DNA from: Beijerinckiaceae bacterium
GTDB lineage: Bacteria; Pseudomonadota; Alphaproteobacteria; Rhizobiales; Beijerinckiaceae
Length of the DNA: 64,000 bases
Assembly (NCBI GenBank): GCA_947475995.1
Contig: CANJNI010000007.1
Location: forward strand, 62,001-126,000
Reading direction: 5' to 3'
The translations under genes were made by a program, and so were the position numbers. Below, piece after piece: positions 1-8,678 of this stretch; within the stretch, counting starts at the first letter, position 1; each line of letters begins with the position of its first letter. The notes under the pieces were generated by a model, which saw only the letters and a program-made list of their open reading frames with translations, did not search any database and was not told where the DNA came from.

Positions 1-212
1 GCGTCCACCTGCCCGGCGAGTTCGGCCGGATAGCGGCGGCCGTTGGCGTAGAACCAGGTGCAGACCTCGGTGGTGATGGTGAAGCCGGGGGGAACCGGCA
101 GGCCGAGGTTCGACATTTCGGCGAGGTTAGCGCCCTTGCCGCCGAGAAGATTGCGCATTTCGCTCGCGCCCTCGGCCTTGCCGTCGCCAAATGTGTAAAC
201 CCACTTGTTCAT
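1..212 (-). CDS. ppdK: Pyruvate phosphate dikinase, N-terminal part (cut by window edge)
   Basis: About 70 N-terminal residues are visible; the rest lies outside the window. The protein starts [15 protein letters not shown] and carries the motif [12 protein letters not shown] with Lys26, followed by [16 protein letters not shown]. This is the ATP-grasp (nucleotide-binding) entry of pyruvate phosphate dikinase, which interconverts pyruvate and phosphoenolpyruvate using ATP and phosphate in the cytoplasm. The ATG at 212 is chosen because the family motif follows at the usual distance; a GAGG lies about 9 bases upstream. PEP synthase shares the fold, but the N terminus matches PPDK better. Confidence 0.9.
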   Translation of the reverse strand, partial: MNKWVYTFGDGKAEGASEMRNLLGGKGANLAEMSNLGLPVPPGFTITTEVCTWFYANGRRYPAELAGQVD

Positions 213-520
213 GTGTCGCCGCCTCGGGAAGTTCGCTTCGTTGGTCCGGCCGTCCGCAACCTGTGGTCACGCTCGGCTCTTTAATGCTTATGGCATTTCA
301 AAGATGAATAAGAGTTAAGTACGGCAGGTCCTGCCGGACTCGGGGGATTCGCGGCGGATTTCTATCAAAGCATTGGCCGAAATGCGATATTCGCCGTTGA
401 TGCGGCCACGCGGCCAATTGCCCCCGCAGACTTTCCCGACAAACCGCCGTCATGCTGCCTGATTGCCTAGCTTGAGGGCCGGAGTTTTAGCTGAGCCGTT
501 AAGGCTCTGTTGTTGCTTGG
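213..520. other. 308-base non-coding stretch upstream of ppdK
   Basis: No credible gene is seen. The part near 280-320 is AT-richer than its surroundings (TTTAATGCTTATGGCATTTC) and could hold the ppdK promoter, but no clear -35/-10 pair can be assigned. A perfect palindrome sits at 322-336. A weak GAGCC/GGCTC hairpin near 493-507 has no U-tract on either strand. Confidence 0.5.
322..336. repeat. 15-bp perfect palindrome CGGCAGG-T-CCTGCCG
   Basis: Two 7-base arms around one central base, about 110 bases upstream of the ppdK start. No run of T follows on either strand, so it is not an obvious terminator. It may be an operator or a chance palindrome in GC-rich DNA. Confidence 0.35.
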
Positions 521-1105
521 CTACCGTCCCGTGTGGCGGCGCAAGAACAGGCCGAAGCCTATCCAGCCCCAGCCGTAGAAGATCAGGTCCAAACCCAGCA
601 TCAGACCAAGCACATACAGGCTGTTGCCTGGCCATCCGATGAAGATGAGAACGCCGAGCGCGGTCGTGATGGCCCCGGAAAACAGGACCATGCCGCTGGG
701 CTGACCCGGCGGCAGCTCCAGTCCGAGCCAGACGCGGATCAGGCCTGTCGCCACAAGACCCGCGCCCAGAAGCAGGGTGAACACCGACGCTGCGAAGAGC
801 GGCTGGGCAATGACGGCCGCGCCGGCCGCGATGTAGAGCAGGCCGGCCAGAATCCACAGGAAAAACCGGCCCCAGCTCCGCGAACGGGTTCCGATGACCA
901 CCTCGCCGATCCCGGACAGGACGATGAAGACGCCGAGCGTGACGACCGACACGATCGTGGAGGCGACGACCAGCGTGAGGGCGGCCGCCCCCAGCAAAGT
1001 GGCCAGAAGGCCGAGGCCCACGAAATATTTCCATTGGACGCTGAGCCGGTGGATTGCGCCGCCCAGCGCGTGCCGGCCTGAAGGGTCGGTAGAATAATCG
1101 GCCAT
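521..1105 (-). CDS. HdeD-family (DUF308) membrane protein
   Basis: A 194-residue protein with six hydrophobic segments arranged as three hairpins (roughly residues 24-70, 78-125 and 135-185). This is the hallmark of the HdeD/DUF308 family of inner-membrane proteins linked to acid stress in enterobacteria. The start MADYSTDP is chosen because GGAG lies 7 bases before this ATG; a longer form beginning at 1156 lacks such support. The gene reads toward ppdK but is separated from it by about 300 bases. The biochemical function is unknown. Confidence 0.85.
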   Translation of the reverse strand: MADYSTDPSGRHALGGAIHRLSVQWKYFVGLGLLATLLGAAALTLVVASTIVSVVTLGVFIVLSGIGEVVIGTRSRSWGRFFLWILAGLLYIAAGAAVIAQPLFAASVFTLLLGAGLVATGLIRVWLGLELPPGQPSGMVLFSGAITTALGVLIFIGWPGNSLYVLGLMLGLDLIFYGWGWIGFGLFLRRHTGR

Positions 1106-1257
1106 TCCGATGCTCCGGATCGGGTTCACTATGGCGCTCGACACGAGCTGTTGCAACGGTCACGCTGCGTTTGGCGGCGTGGCTGAGTTGGTGTAAGCGG
1201 AAACCTGACCCATATCCCACGGGCGGGGCCGCCACATGAGCCCGCCAGAGACATTGC

Positions 1258-3186
1258 GTGACCCAACAGTCGAAAACTCCGCTCCTTGATCGGGTTCCCG
1301 ATCCGGAAGCCCTGCGCCATCTGCCTGAGTCCGACCTGCGACAGGTCGCAGACGAATTGCGTCTGGAGACCATCGACGCAGTTTCGGTGACAGGCGGGCA
1401 CCTCGGGGCGGGGCTGGGGGTCGTCGAGCTGACGGTCGCGCTCCATTACGTCTTCGATACGCCCCGCGACCGGCTGATCTGGGACGTCGGCCATCAGGCC
1501 TATCCGCACAAGATCCTGACCGGCCGCCGCGACCGCATCCGCACGCTCCGGCAGGGCGGCGGGCTGTCCGGTTTCACCAAGCGCAGCGAGAGCGCTTACG
1601 ATCCTTTCGGGGCCGCTCATTCGTCCACGTCCATTTCTGCCGGTCTCGGCATGGCGGTCGCGCGTGATCTGTCAGGCGGCAAGAACAACGTGATCGCCGT
1701 CATCGGCGACGGCGCCATGTCAGCCGGCATGGCGTATGAGGCCATGAACAACGCCGGGCATCTGCATTCGCGGCTGATCGTCATCCTCAACGACAACGAC
1801 ATGTCCATCGCGCCGCCGACCGGCGCCATGTCGGCCTATCTGGCGCGACTGGTCTCGGGCGGGGCCTACCGGACCATTCGGGAGACCGCCAAGCAACTTG
1901 CGGCGAAACTGCCGAAGTTCTTTTACGACAAGGCGAAGAAGACCGAGGAATATGCGCGCGGATTCTGGACCGGCGGGACGATGTTCGAGGAACTCGGCTT
2001 CTATTATGTGGGGCCGATCGACGGGCATAATCTCGACCACCTGCTGCCGATCCTGAAGAATGTCCGCGACAAGCAGCCGGGTCCGGTTCTGGTCCATGTG
2101 GTGACCCAGAAGGGGAAGGGCTATCAGCCCGCAGAGGCCTCCGACGACAAGTATCATGGCGTCAACACGTTCGACGTCATCACCGGCAAGCAATCGAAGC
2201 CGAAAGCCAATGCGCCTTCCTATACGCGCGTCTTCGCCGAGAGCCTGATCAAGGAAGCGCAGACGGACGAGAAGATCGTCGCCATTACCGCCGCCATGCC
2301 GGGCGGCACCGGGCTCGACCTGTTCGGCGAGGCTTTCCCCAAGCGCACCTTCGACGTCGGCATCGCCGAACAACATGCGGTGACGTTCGCGGCCGGGCTG
2401 GCGAGCGAAGGCTACAAGCCGTTCTGCGCCATTTATTCGACTTTTTTGCAACGCGCCTACGATCAGGTCGTGCACGATGTGTCGTTGCAGAATCTTCCCG
2501 TGCGTTTCGCCATCGACCGCGCCGGTCTGGTGGGGGCGGATGGGGCGACCCATGCGGGGTCGTTCGACATCGGCTATCTGGGCGCGCTGCCCGGCATGGT
2601 GGTGATGGCCGCCGCAGATGAAGCCGAACTCGTCCACATGGTTGCGACTGCGGTGGCGCACGATGCAGGCCCGATCGCGTTCCGGTATCCGCGCGGCGAT
2701 GGCGTCGGCGTCGACATGCCCGAAAAGGGCGTTCCGTTGCCGATCGGCAAGGGGCGTATTCTGCGCGAGGGGACGCGCGTGGCGATCCTGTCGCTCGGCA
2801 CCCGTTTGCAGGAAGCCCTGAAGGCCGCCGAAGATCTGGGGGCGCGGGGCCTTTCCACCACCGTGGCGGATGCGCGCTTCGCCAAGCCGCTAGATCTCGA
2901 CCTGATCCGCAAACTGGCCGCCCATCACGAAGTGCTCATCACCATCGAGGAAGGCGCCACGGGCGGTTTCGGGGCTTTCGTGCTTCAGGCCATCGTGGAG
3001 GACGGAACGCTTGACGGCCGCGCAGGCCTGAAGGTGCGGACGATGGTTCTGCCCGACGCTTATCTCGATCACGACAAGCCCGATCGCCTCTACGCGCGTG
3101 CGGGGCTCGACGCGAAGGCGATCGTCGCCAAGGTGCTGGAAGCTTTGGGACGTGACGCCGAGGCGGCCAAGAGCCTGATTGCGTGA
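1258..3186 (+). CDS. dxs: 1-deoxy-D-xylulose-5-phosphate synthase
   Basis: A 642-residue enzyme of full family length that condenses pyruvate and glyceraldehyde 3-phosphate with thiamine diphosphate, the first step of the MEP isoprenoid pathway in the cytoplasm. The sequence shows His48 in GGHLG, the TPP/Mg motif beginning [16 protein letters not shown] at residue 150, and the catalytic glutamate Glu371 in [10 protein letters not shown], followed by transketolase pyrimidine-binding and C-terminal domains. The start is GTG at 1258; an in-frame stop lies just upstream, so no longer form exists. The tlyA start follows the stop by one base, suggesting translational coupling. Confidence 0.97.
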   Translation: MTQQSKTPLLDRVPDPEALRHLPESDLRQVADELRLETIDAVSVTGGHLGAGLGVVELTVALHYVFDTPRDRLIWDVGHQAYPHKILTGRRDRIRTLRQGGGLSGFTKRSESAYDPFGAAHSSTSISAGLGMAVARDLSGGKNNVIAVIGDGAMSAGMAYEAMNNAGHLHSRLIVILNDNDMSIAPPTGAMSAYLARLVSGGAYRTIRETAKQLAAKLPKFFYDKAKKTEEYARGFWTGGTMFEELGFYYVGPIDGHNLDHLLPILKNVRDKQPGPVLVHVVTQKGKGYQPAEASDDKYHGVNTFDVITGKQSKPKANAPSYTRVFAESLIKEAQTDEKIVAITAAMPGGTGLDLFGEAFPKRTFDVGIAEQHAVTFAAGLASEGYKPFCAIYSTFLQRAYDQVVHDVSLQNLPVRFAIDRAGLVGADGATHAGSFDIGYLGALPGMVVMAAADEAELVHMVATAVAHDAGPIAFRYPRGDGVGVDMPEKGVPLPIGKGRILREGTRVAILSLGTRLQEALKAAEDLGARGLSTTVADARFAKPLDLDLIRKLAAHHEVLITIEEGATGGFGAFVLQAIVEDGTLDGRAGLKVRTMVLPDAYLDHDKPDRLYARAGLDAKAIVAKVLEALGRDAEAAKSLIA

Positions 3187-3187
3187 C

Positions 3188-3925
3188 ATGACAAAGCGAG
3201 CCGATGTGGCGCTTGTGGAACGGGGATTGTTCCCGAGCCGCGCGAAGGCGCGCGAGGCGATCGAGGCAGGCCTGGCGCTGGTCGACGGCAAGGTGCTGCG
3301 CAAGCCCTCCGAACCGGTTTCGGATGAATCGCAGGTTGAGGCGACAGCGCCTTATCCATGGGTGTCGCGCGGCGGGCTGAAGCTGGATGCTGCGCTCGAT
3401 CATTTCGGCATCAACCCGCAGGGTCGCATCTGCCTCGATATCGGCGCGTCCACCGGGGGCTTCACCGATGTGCTTTTGTCGCGCGGAGCCGCGCATGTCT
3501 ATGCGGTGGATGTCGGCCACGGCCAGTTGCATCCGCGCATCGCATCCGATGCGCGCGTCACCTCGCTCGAAGGCATGGATGCGAGGGCGCTGACGAGCGG
3601 CGTTTTCGACGGGCGTGCAGCGCCGTCGCTTGTTGTGTTCGATGTGAGCTTCATCTCGCTGCGCCTCGTTGCGCCTCCCGCGCTGCAATGGGCGTCGCAG
3701 GATGCCTCGTGCGTGGCGCTGATCAAGCCGCAGTTCGAGGCGGGGCGCGATGCGACCCGCAAGGGGATCGTGCGCGACGAGGCGATTCATGCGCGAGTGT
3801 GCGATGATATCCGCAGCCTGATGCAGGAGTGCGGCTGGACCGTGATTGGACTGACGCCGTCGCCCATCGCGGGCGGCGACGGCAATCGCGAATTTCTGAT
3901 CGGCGCAAGAAGGACAAGAACATGA
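3188..3925 (+). CDS. tlyA: TlyA-family rRNA (cytidine-2'-O)-methyltransferase
   Basis: A 245-residue protein with an N-terminal S4 RNA-binding domain (about residues 3-60, ADVALVERGLFPSRAKARE) and an FtsJ-like Rossmann methyltransferase domain. The SAM motif is CLDIGASTGGFTDVLL near residue 82, with catalytic-tetrad positions visible in RGGLKL, FDVSFISL, ALIKPQFE and NREFLIG. TlyA enzymes 2'-O-methylate cytidines in 16S/23S rRNA and were once annotated as hemolysin A. The ATG at 3188 lies one base after the dxs stop. The stop overlaps the next start (ATGA). Confidence 0.93.
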   Translation: MTKRADVALVERGLFPSRAKAREAIEAGLALVDGKVLRKPSEPVSDESQVEATAPYPWVSRGGLKLDAALDHFGINPQGRICLDIGASTGGFTDVLLSRGAAHVYAVDVGHGQLHPRIASDARVTSLEGMDARALTSGVFDGRAAPSLVVFDVSFISLRLVAPPALQWASQDASCVALIKPQFEAGRDATRKGIVRDEAIHARVCDDIRSLMQECGWTVIGLTPSPIAGGDGNREFLIGARRTRT

Positions 3926-5214
3926 AGATGCCGAATCTGCACACAAGGCTCACCATCGAGCGACTTGGCCAGCGCGGAGAAGGGATCGCGCGCGGGCCTG
4001 ATGGTCTGCTGTTCGTGCCCTACGGCGTGCCGGGCGATGAGATCGCAGCGGAAGTTGACGGCGAGCGCGCGCGTCTTGGCGAAGTCCTGACGCCCGGGCG
4101 CGATCGCATTCCGGCCTTCTGCCCTCACTTCACCATCTGCGGCGGCTGCGCGGTGCAGACGCTCGCCGCGCCCGCCTATGCGGACTGGAAGCGCGGCCTT
4201 GTGGTCGCGGCGCTGGATCATGCGCGCGTCAAGGCCGAGGTGGGGGCGCTGATCGACGCACATGGCGAAGGCCGTCGGCGCGCTACCTTTCATGCGCGCT
4301 TCACCCGCCACGGCAGCGGCCGGATGGACGCCATCGTGGGCTTCATGCAGGCGCGCCAGCACACGATCATCGAGATCGAAAACTGTCCGATCCTTGCGCC
4401 CTCCATGCAGGGCGCGCTTGCGGTCGCGCGCGCGGTCGCATCAGAACTTGGAGAGGTCGGCAAGCCGCTCGACATTCTGGTGACGGCGACCATCGAGGGA
4501 CTCGATGTCGATTTTCGCGGCAGCGGGCCGCTGGAGCCGGCCCTGCGTCAAAGGCTTGTCGAGGCGGCTGCAAGGCTCGATCTGTCGCGGCTTTCCAACC
4601 ATGGCGATGTGCTGGTCGAGCGGCGCATTCCGCTCCTGCAAATGGGCGCGGCGCGCGTGTCCCCGCCTGCGGGCGCGTTCCTGCAAGCGACGGAAGCGGG
4701 CGAAGAAACGCTGGGCCGTCTGGTGCTGGAGGCGGTGGGGAGCGCGAAGCGGGTGGCCGATCTCTTTGCGGGCGTAGGCACATTCACCTTGCGGCTTGCC
4801 TCGAAGGCTGAAGTGCTGGCGCTGGAAAGCGACGCCGCCTGCGTGCAGGCGCTTGCCCGTGCGGCCCACATGCCGGGCTTGCGCACCGTCAATGCGGAGG
4901 CGCGCGACCTGTTTCGCAGGCCGCTGGCGGGCGCGGAGCTGGAGCCGTTCGAGGCAGTGGTGTTCGATCCGCCGCGCGCAGGCGCGGAAGCGCAGGCGAA
5001 GGCTCTGGGGGAGTCGAATGTGCCCAATGTGGTCGCGGTGTCCTGTTCGGCGCAGAGCTTTGCGCGCGACGCTAAGATTCTGACGGACGGCGGCTATTCG
5101 GTCGAACGTGTGACGCCGGTCGACCAGTTCCGGCATTCGCCGCATGTCGAGATCGTCGGGGTGTTTCGCAAGGCCGCCCCCCGGGGCCGCAAGCGGGGCC
5201 GGTTGCTCGGCTGA
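3922..5214 (+). CDS. RlmD/RumA-type 23S rRNA (uracil-5-)-methyltransferase
   Basis: A 430-residue class I SAM methyltransferase acting on a uridine in RNA. It has an N-terminal TRAM-like domain (about residues 5-55), a [4Fe-4S] cluster motif C-x5-C-x2-C in CPHFTICGGC plus a distal Cys in IENCPIL, a DPPRAGA motif and the catalytic-cysteine loop VSCSAQSFARD. Its start overlaps the tlyA stop by four bases, so dxs-tlyA-this gene form one transcription unit. The exact target base (RlmD-like U1939 or RlmC-like) cannot be fixed from sequence alone. Confidence 0.88.
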   Translation: MKMPNLHTRLTIERLGQRGEGIARGPDGLLFVPYGVPGDEIAAEVDGERARLGEVLTPGRDRIPAFCPHFTICGGCAVQTLAAPAYADWKRGLVVAALDHARVKAEVGALIDAHGEGRRRATFHARFTRHGSGRMDAIVGFMQARQHTIIEIENCPILAPSMQGALAVARAVASELGEVGKPLDILVTATIEGLDVDFRGSGPLEPALRQRLVEAAARLDLSRLSNHGDVLVERRIPLLQMGAARVSPPAGAFLQATEAGEETLGRLVLEAVGSAKRVADLFAGVGTFTLRLASKAEVLALESDAACVQALARAAHMPGLRTVNAEARDLFRRPLAGAELEPFEAVVFDPPRAGAEAQAKALGESNVPNVVAVSCSAQSFARDAKILTDGGYSVERVTPVDQFRHSPHVEIVGVFRKAAPRGRKRGRLLG

Positions 5215-5338
5215 CCAGCATGGGTGCGCGAGCACGAAAACTTGAGCTTGCACGATTGCGTATGGACAAGGTCGGCTTTGACGTAACAATTAGGGTCATT
5301 CCGGCGGAATCGGCCGGACCCATAGCGAGAGGACCCTG

Positions 5339-5578
5339 ATGACCGAACCCGTGATCGCCCAGAAAGCCCCCTATCCCGTCGAAGTGAAGGCCGGTCAGGC
5401 CTACTTCTGGTGCTCGTGCGGCAAGTCCGCCAAGCAGCCCTTTTGCGACGGCACCCACAAGGGTTCGGGCCTGAGCCCCGTCAAGTATGAAGCCCAGCAG
5501 GACGCCAAGGTCTATTTCTGCGGCTGCAAGGCGTCGGCGAACAAGCCGCTCTGCGACGGCGCGCACAAGAAGCTCTGA
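5339..5578 (+). CDS. Small CDGSH iron-sulfur protein with two cluster motifs
   Basis: A 79-residue protein with two successive CDGSH-type [2Fe-2S] motifs: W-C-S-C-G...FCDGTHKGS and FCGC...LCDGAHKKL. Each supplies three Cys and one His as ligands. Dual-CDGSH bacterial proteins are small soluble redox proteins of unsettled role. The GAGAGGA ribosome site ends about 7 bases before the ATG. It is probably a monocistronic gene, since a strong terminator follows at once. Confidence 0.93.
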   Translation: MTEPVIAQKAPYPVEVKAGQAYFWCSCGKSAKQPFCDGTHKGSGLSPVKYEAQQDAKVYFCGCKASANKPLCDGAHKKL

Positions 5579-5598
5579 TCCTTCCCGGATCGCCTTTG

Positions 5599-5631
5599 AG
5601 CCCTTCTCCGCCCGGCGGAGGAGGGCTTTTT
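5599..5631 (+). terminator. Rho-independent terminator after the CDGSH gene
   Basis: A 13-base-pair stem (AGCCCTTCTCCGC pairing with GCGGAGGAGGGCT, one T-G wobble) with a 3-base loop, followed directly by five T. It lies 21 bases after the stop codon. Confidence 0.88.
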
Positions 5632-5713
5632 CATGGGCTTGCGCCTCGTGAGGCTTCCTGCCATGTGCGGGCGCAAGAACCTGAGGAAACACGCGCCCGG
5701 AGGCCGCAGCCCC

Positions 5714-6814
5714 ATGAAGATCACTGCCGTCGAACCCATCTGGGTGGCCCTTCCTTACGAACACGGCGCTCCCAAGCCGCAGCGGCACGGAATGGGCTAC
5801 TGGGCGACGCAGGACATCATGTTCATGCGGGTCGAGACCGACGCGGGGATCACCGGGTGGGGCGAAGCGTTCGGCAATGCCTCGTCCCCCGTGACGCTGG
5901 CGGCGATCCGGGACGTGATCGGCCCTGTCTCGGTCGGCCGCGAGTGCGATGACGTCGAGTCGCTGATGCATGACCTCACCCGCCGCACGCAAAGCATGGC
6001 CCGCAGCGGCCCGGTGCAGTTCGCCCTGTCGGGGCTCGACATTGCCCTCTGGGACATTGCCGGAAAGCGCGCCGGCAAGCCGGTCTGGGAGATGCTGGGC
6101 GGCGAGAAGCGCGACTCGATCCCCGCCTATGCGAGCCTGTTCCGGCTGTCGCAGCCGGATCTGGTGGCGAAGGTTTCCGGCGCGGCTGCGGCGCGCGGCT
6201 ACGACCACATCAAGCTGCACGAACATTCGGTCGAGGCCGTCGTGGCGGCGCGCGGGGCCATCGGGCCGTCGCGCTCGCTGATGGTCGACACCAATTGCTA
6301 TTGGGACAAGGTGGACGACGTGGTCGCCTTCTGCGCCGCCGCAGAGCCCTACAACCTGCGCTGGCTCGAGGAACCGCTCTATCCGGTGGACCGCTACGAC
6401 ATGCTGGCGGAGGCGCGCCGGCGCGTGAACGTTCCGCTCGCGGTAGGCGAAAATCTCGGCAACATTCAGGACGCCCGCTGGCTGGCGCAGGCGCAGGGCG
6501 CGGATGTGGTGCAGCCAAGCGTCGCCAAGATCGGCGGCATCACGCAGACATGGAAGATCCTGCATCTCCTGAAAGAGCAGGGGATCGAGGCCGTGCCGCA
6601 TTCGCCCTTCGTGGGTCCGGCGCTGATCGCCGCGATCCACATGATCGCCGCCATGGAGGGCGATGTGGTGTGCGAACACCGGTTCTGCGATCTTGGCGGC
6701 CATCCGATCGGCGAGGCGAACGTGTCGAAGGGCGGGCGCCTGACGGTGCCGCAAGGGCCGGGGCTCGGCATTACTGTGGACGAGAAGGAAGTCGCGCGAT
6801 TCCGGAAGGCGTGA
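5714..6814 (+). CDS. Mandelate racemase/muconate lactonizing (enolase superfamily) enzyme
   Basis: A 366-residue enolase-superfamily protein of normal length, with an N-terminal capping domain (1-125) and a TIM barrel. Metal ligands are visible as Asp192 (VDTN), Glu220 (WLEEP) and Glu246 (VGENLG). Lys167 sits in HIKLHEH and a His at 296 in VPHSPF. The residue that usually forms the His-Asp dyad is Ser269 here (VVQPSVAKIGG instead of QPD). The substrate is probably a sugar acid or other carboxylate, but it cannot be named. ATG at 5714 has GGAGG 10 bases upstream. The nearby TctC-1 suggests organic acid catabolism, by inference only. Confidence 0.87.
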   Translation: MKITAVEPIWVALPYEHGAPKPQRHGMGYWATQDIMFMRVETDAGITGWGEAFGNASSPVTLAAIRDVIGPVSVGRECDDVESLMHDLTRRTQSMARSGPVQFALSGLDIALWDIAGKRAGKPVWEMLGGEKRDSIPAYASLFRLSQPDLVAKVSGAAAARGYDHIKLHEHSVEAVVAARGAIGPSRSLMVDTNCYWDKVDDVVAFCAAAEPYNLRWLEEPLYPVDRYDMLAEARRRVNVPLAVGENLGNIQDARWLAQAQGADVVQPSVAKIGGITQTWKILHLLKEQGIEAVPHSPFVGPALIAAIHMIAAMEGDVVCEHRFCDLGGHPIGEANVSKGGRLTVPQGPGLGITVDEKEVARFRKA

Positions 6815-6816
6815 GC

Positions 6817-7404
6817 TCACGCCTTCGAGGGGTCCGCGAAGCGCAGGAACTCCACCTCGCGGCTTGCTGTATCCAGCATCGCGCAGGAGACAAAAGCGTT
6901 TTCGCCGACCCCCCTGGCTTCGCCGGCGGAGCCCGGATTGACGATCAGGGCGTCGCCGACGCGGCGGGCGACGGCATGGTGCGTGTGCCCGTACAGGACA
7001 ATGTCCGCGCCGCTTTCGGCAAGTTGCGGAAAGGTGTCGCTGGTCGGCAGCACATATTCGCGATAGGGCGGCCACGGCGTCGCATGCACCATCTGGATGC
7101 GGCAGCCATCGAGTTCGATCATCCGCGTATGGGGTTGGCCATCTAGCCAGGCGGCGAGGCCCGGGTCGGGCGGGCGGTGGGCGCGGGCGCGCGCGCCATG
7201 GGGGCCGAAATAGACCTCCTCGTGATTGCCGCGGATCGTCAGGACATCATGACGGCGCAGCAGGTCGACCGTCTCGTCGCAGAAGCGATATTCATAGATG
7301 CTGTCGCCAAGGCACAGGAAGCGGTCGGCGTCTCGCATCAGCCGCAAGGCCTCGCCAAGGGCGCGCGGATTGCAATGAACGTCTGACACAATGCCGAGCT
7401 TCAC
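6817..7404 (-). CDS. YfcE/MJ0936-type metallophosphoesterase
   Basis: A 195-residue calcineurin-like phosphoesterase with the ordered metal-site motifs SDVHCN, CLGDSI, RGNHEE, VHATP, YGHTHH and VNPGSAG. Members hydrolyse phosphodiesters or phosphomonoesters in the cytoplasm; the substrate here is unknown. The GTG start at 7404 is preferred because GGAG lies 5 bases before it and the metal motif begins at the expected position. The gene ends 2 bases from the convergent enolase-superfamily gene. Confidence 0.85.
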   Translation of the reverse strand: MKLGIVSDVHCNPRALGEALRLMRDADRFLCLGDSIYEYRFCDETVDLLRRHDVLTIRGNHEEVYFGPHGARARAHRPPDPGLAAWLDGQPHTRMIELDGCRIQMVHATPWPPYREYVLPTSDTFPQLAESGADIVLYGHTHHAVARRVGDALIVNPGSAGEARGVGENAFVSCAMLDTASREVEFLRFADPSKA

Positions 7405-7531
7405 GGCGACTCCAGCTTCTCGTCGAATCCTGCCGCAGGGGCGGCGGGGACGCAACCGGCCCCCTTGCTTTCGCTTCCGAAAACTTCAATCCTGCCTGCA
7501 AACAAGGCCATGAGGCTTCAGGGAGGGACAA

Positions 7532-8539
7532 ATGGATTTTCGCGCTTTCGGCGTTGCGGCTGCAATCGTCTCCGGCAGCATTTCGGCCAGTCATGCCCAG
7601 ACCGATTTCTATGCGGGCAAGTCCATTCAGGTCATCGTCGGCAATCCGACCGGCACCGGCTTCGATCTTTATGCCCGTGCGCTGGCGCAATACATGCCCA
7701 GGCACATTCCGGGAAAGCCTGGAATCATCGTGCAGAACATGCCGGGCGCAGCGAGCCTCAAGGGACTGCAATATCTCTCGATGACGGCGGCGCGCGACGG
7801 AACCGTGATCGGCACGTTCAATTCCAACCTCGTCAATCTTTCGGTGCTTGAACCGAAGACAATGGAATCGGTGGATTTCGACAAGCTGAACTGGCTCGGC
7901 AACATGTCGTCGGACGTGAAGGTCTGCTTCTCGTGGAGCGCTTCGGGAGTCGCCAGGCCCGATGACCTGCGCACGAAGCAACTGATCATCGGGGCGACCT
8001 CGAAAGGCTCGGGCGACATCTACGGATCGATCCTGCGCACGCTCTACGGCGATAACGTCAAGATCGTTCTCGGATATACGACGAATGCGGATGTGTGGCT
8101 CGCCTTCGAGCGCGGCGAGGCCAGCGCCAATTGCACCGGCTGGGGCGTCATTCCGATCCGCAAGCCTGACTGGGTGCGCGACGGCAAGCTGAACGTGCTG
8201 GTTCAGTTCGCCAGAAAGCCTTCGCCGCAATTGCCGAATGCGCCGCTCGTGTTCGATCTCCCCATGTCGCCCGAGATGAAGGATGCGGTGGCGTTCATCA
8301 CGCAGACAGACGCGATCACGCGGCCCTTCGTGACGCCGCCTGGCGTTCCGGCGGACCGTGTGGCGATTCTCCAGAAGGCGTTCGCGGAGACGCTGAAGGA
8401 CCCGGAATTCCTCGCCTTTGCGAAGAAGACCGACCTCGACATTGAGTTCATGGACGCGGAGACGCTGAAGAACACAGTCGCCGAAATCCGCCGCACCCCG
8501 CGGGCGGCTGTCGAACTCGCCCGCAAGCTTGCCGAGTGA
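7532..8539 (+). CDS. Orphan TctC/Bug-type solute-binding protein (TctC-1)
   Basis: A 335-residue periplasmic protein with a signal peptide ending near SASHAQ (residue 23) and mature start TDFYAGKSIQVIVG. It belongs to the tripartite tricarboxylate transporter receptor family, whose members bind carboxylates between two alpha/beta lobes. The landmarks GTGFDLYAR, HIPGKPGIIVQNMPGA and KPDWVRDGKLNVLVQ match four other proteins in this window. Cys132 and Cys201 align with a cysteine pair in TctC-3 and TctC-4. No TctA or TctB gene is adjacent. GGAGGGACAA precedes the ATG. Confidence 0.9.
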   Translation: MDFRAFGVAAAIVSGSISASHAQTDFYAGKSIQVIVGNPTGTGFDLYARALAQYMPRHIPGKPGIIVQNMPGAASLKGLQYLSMTAARDGTVIGTFNSNLVNLSVLEPKTMESVDFDKLNWLGNMSSDVKVCFSWSASGVARPDDLRTKQLIIGATSKGSGDIYGSILRTLYGDNVKIVLGYTTNADVWLAFERGEASANCTGWGVIPIRKPDWVRDGKLNVLVQFARKPSPQLPNAPLVFDLPMSPEMKDAVAFITQTDAITRPFVTPPGVPADRVAILQKAFAETLKDPEFLAFAKKTDLDIEFMDAETLKNTVAEIRRTPRAAVELARKLAE

Positions 8540-8587
8540 CTGACGCCGGACGAGCGGCTTGACGCCGCTGCTTTCGGCGCGGAAATA

Positions 8588-8613
8588 TGGACAAGGCCGT
8601 CGATATTTGTCCA
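8588..8613. repeat. Inverted repeat TGGACAA-N12-TTGTCCA
   Basis: Perfect 7-base arms separated by 12 bases in the gap between TctC-1 and the ABC exporter operon, 66 bases before the exporter ATG. The size and spacing suit a dimeric repressor site, but no factor can be named. Confidence 0.35.
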
Positions 8614-8678
8614 GCCGCGAGCGATTGCGGGGCGGACTCGATGCCCCTCAACGTCCTGCGCGGGTCAAACGCAACATC

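Noticed and set aside
5072-7075. 667-codon minus-strand frame across the CDGSH and enolase-superfamily genes
   Set aside because: Antisense shadow; it crosses a strong terminator and two well-supported genes on the plus strand.
5261-8599. Near-identical 14-base motif TATGGACAAGG(T/C)CG at 5261 and 8586
   Set aside because: Two copies with one mismatch in several kb of intergenic DNA are expected by chance at this length, and the gene contexts are unrelated.
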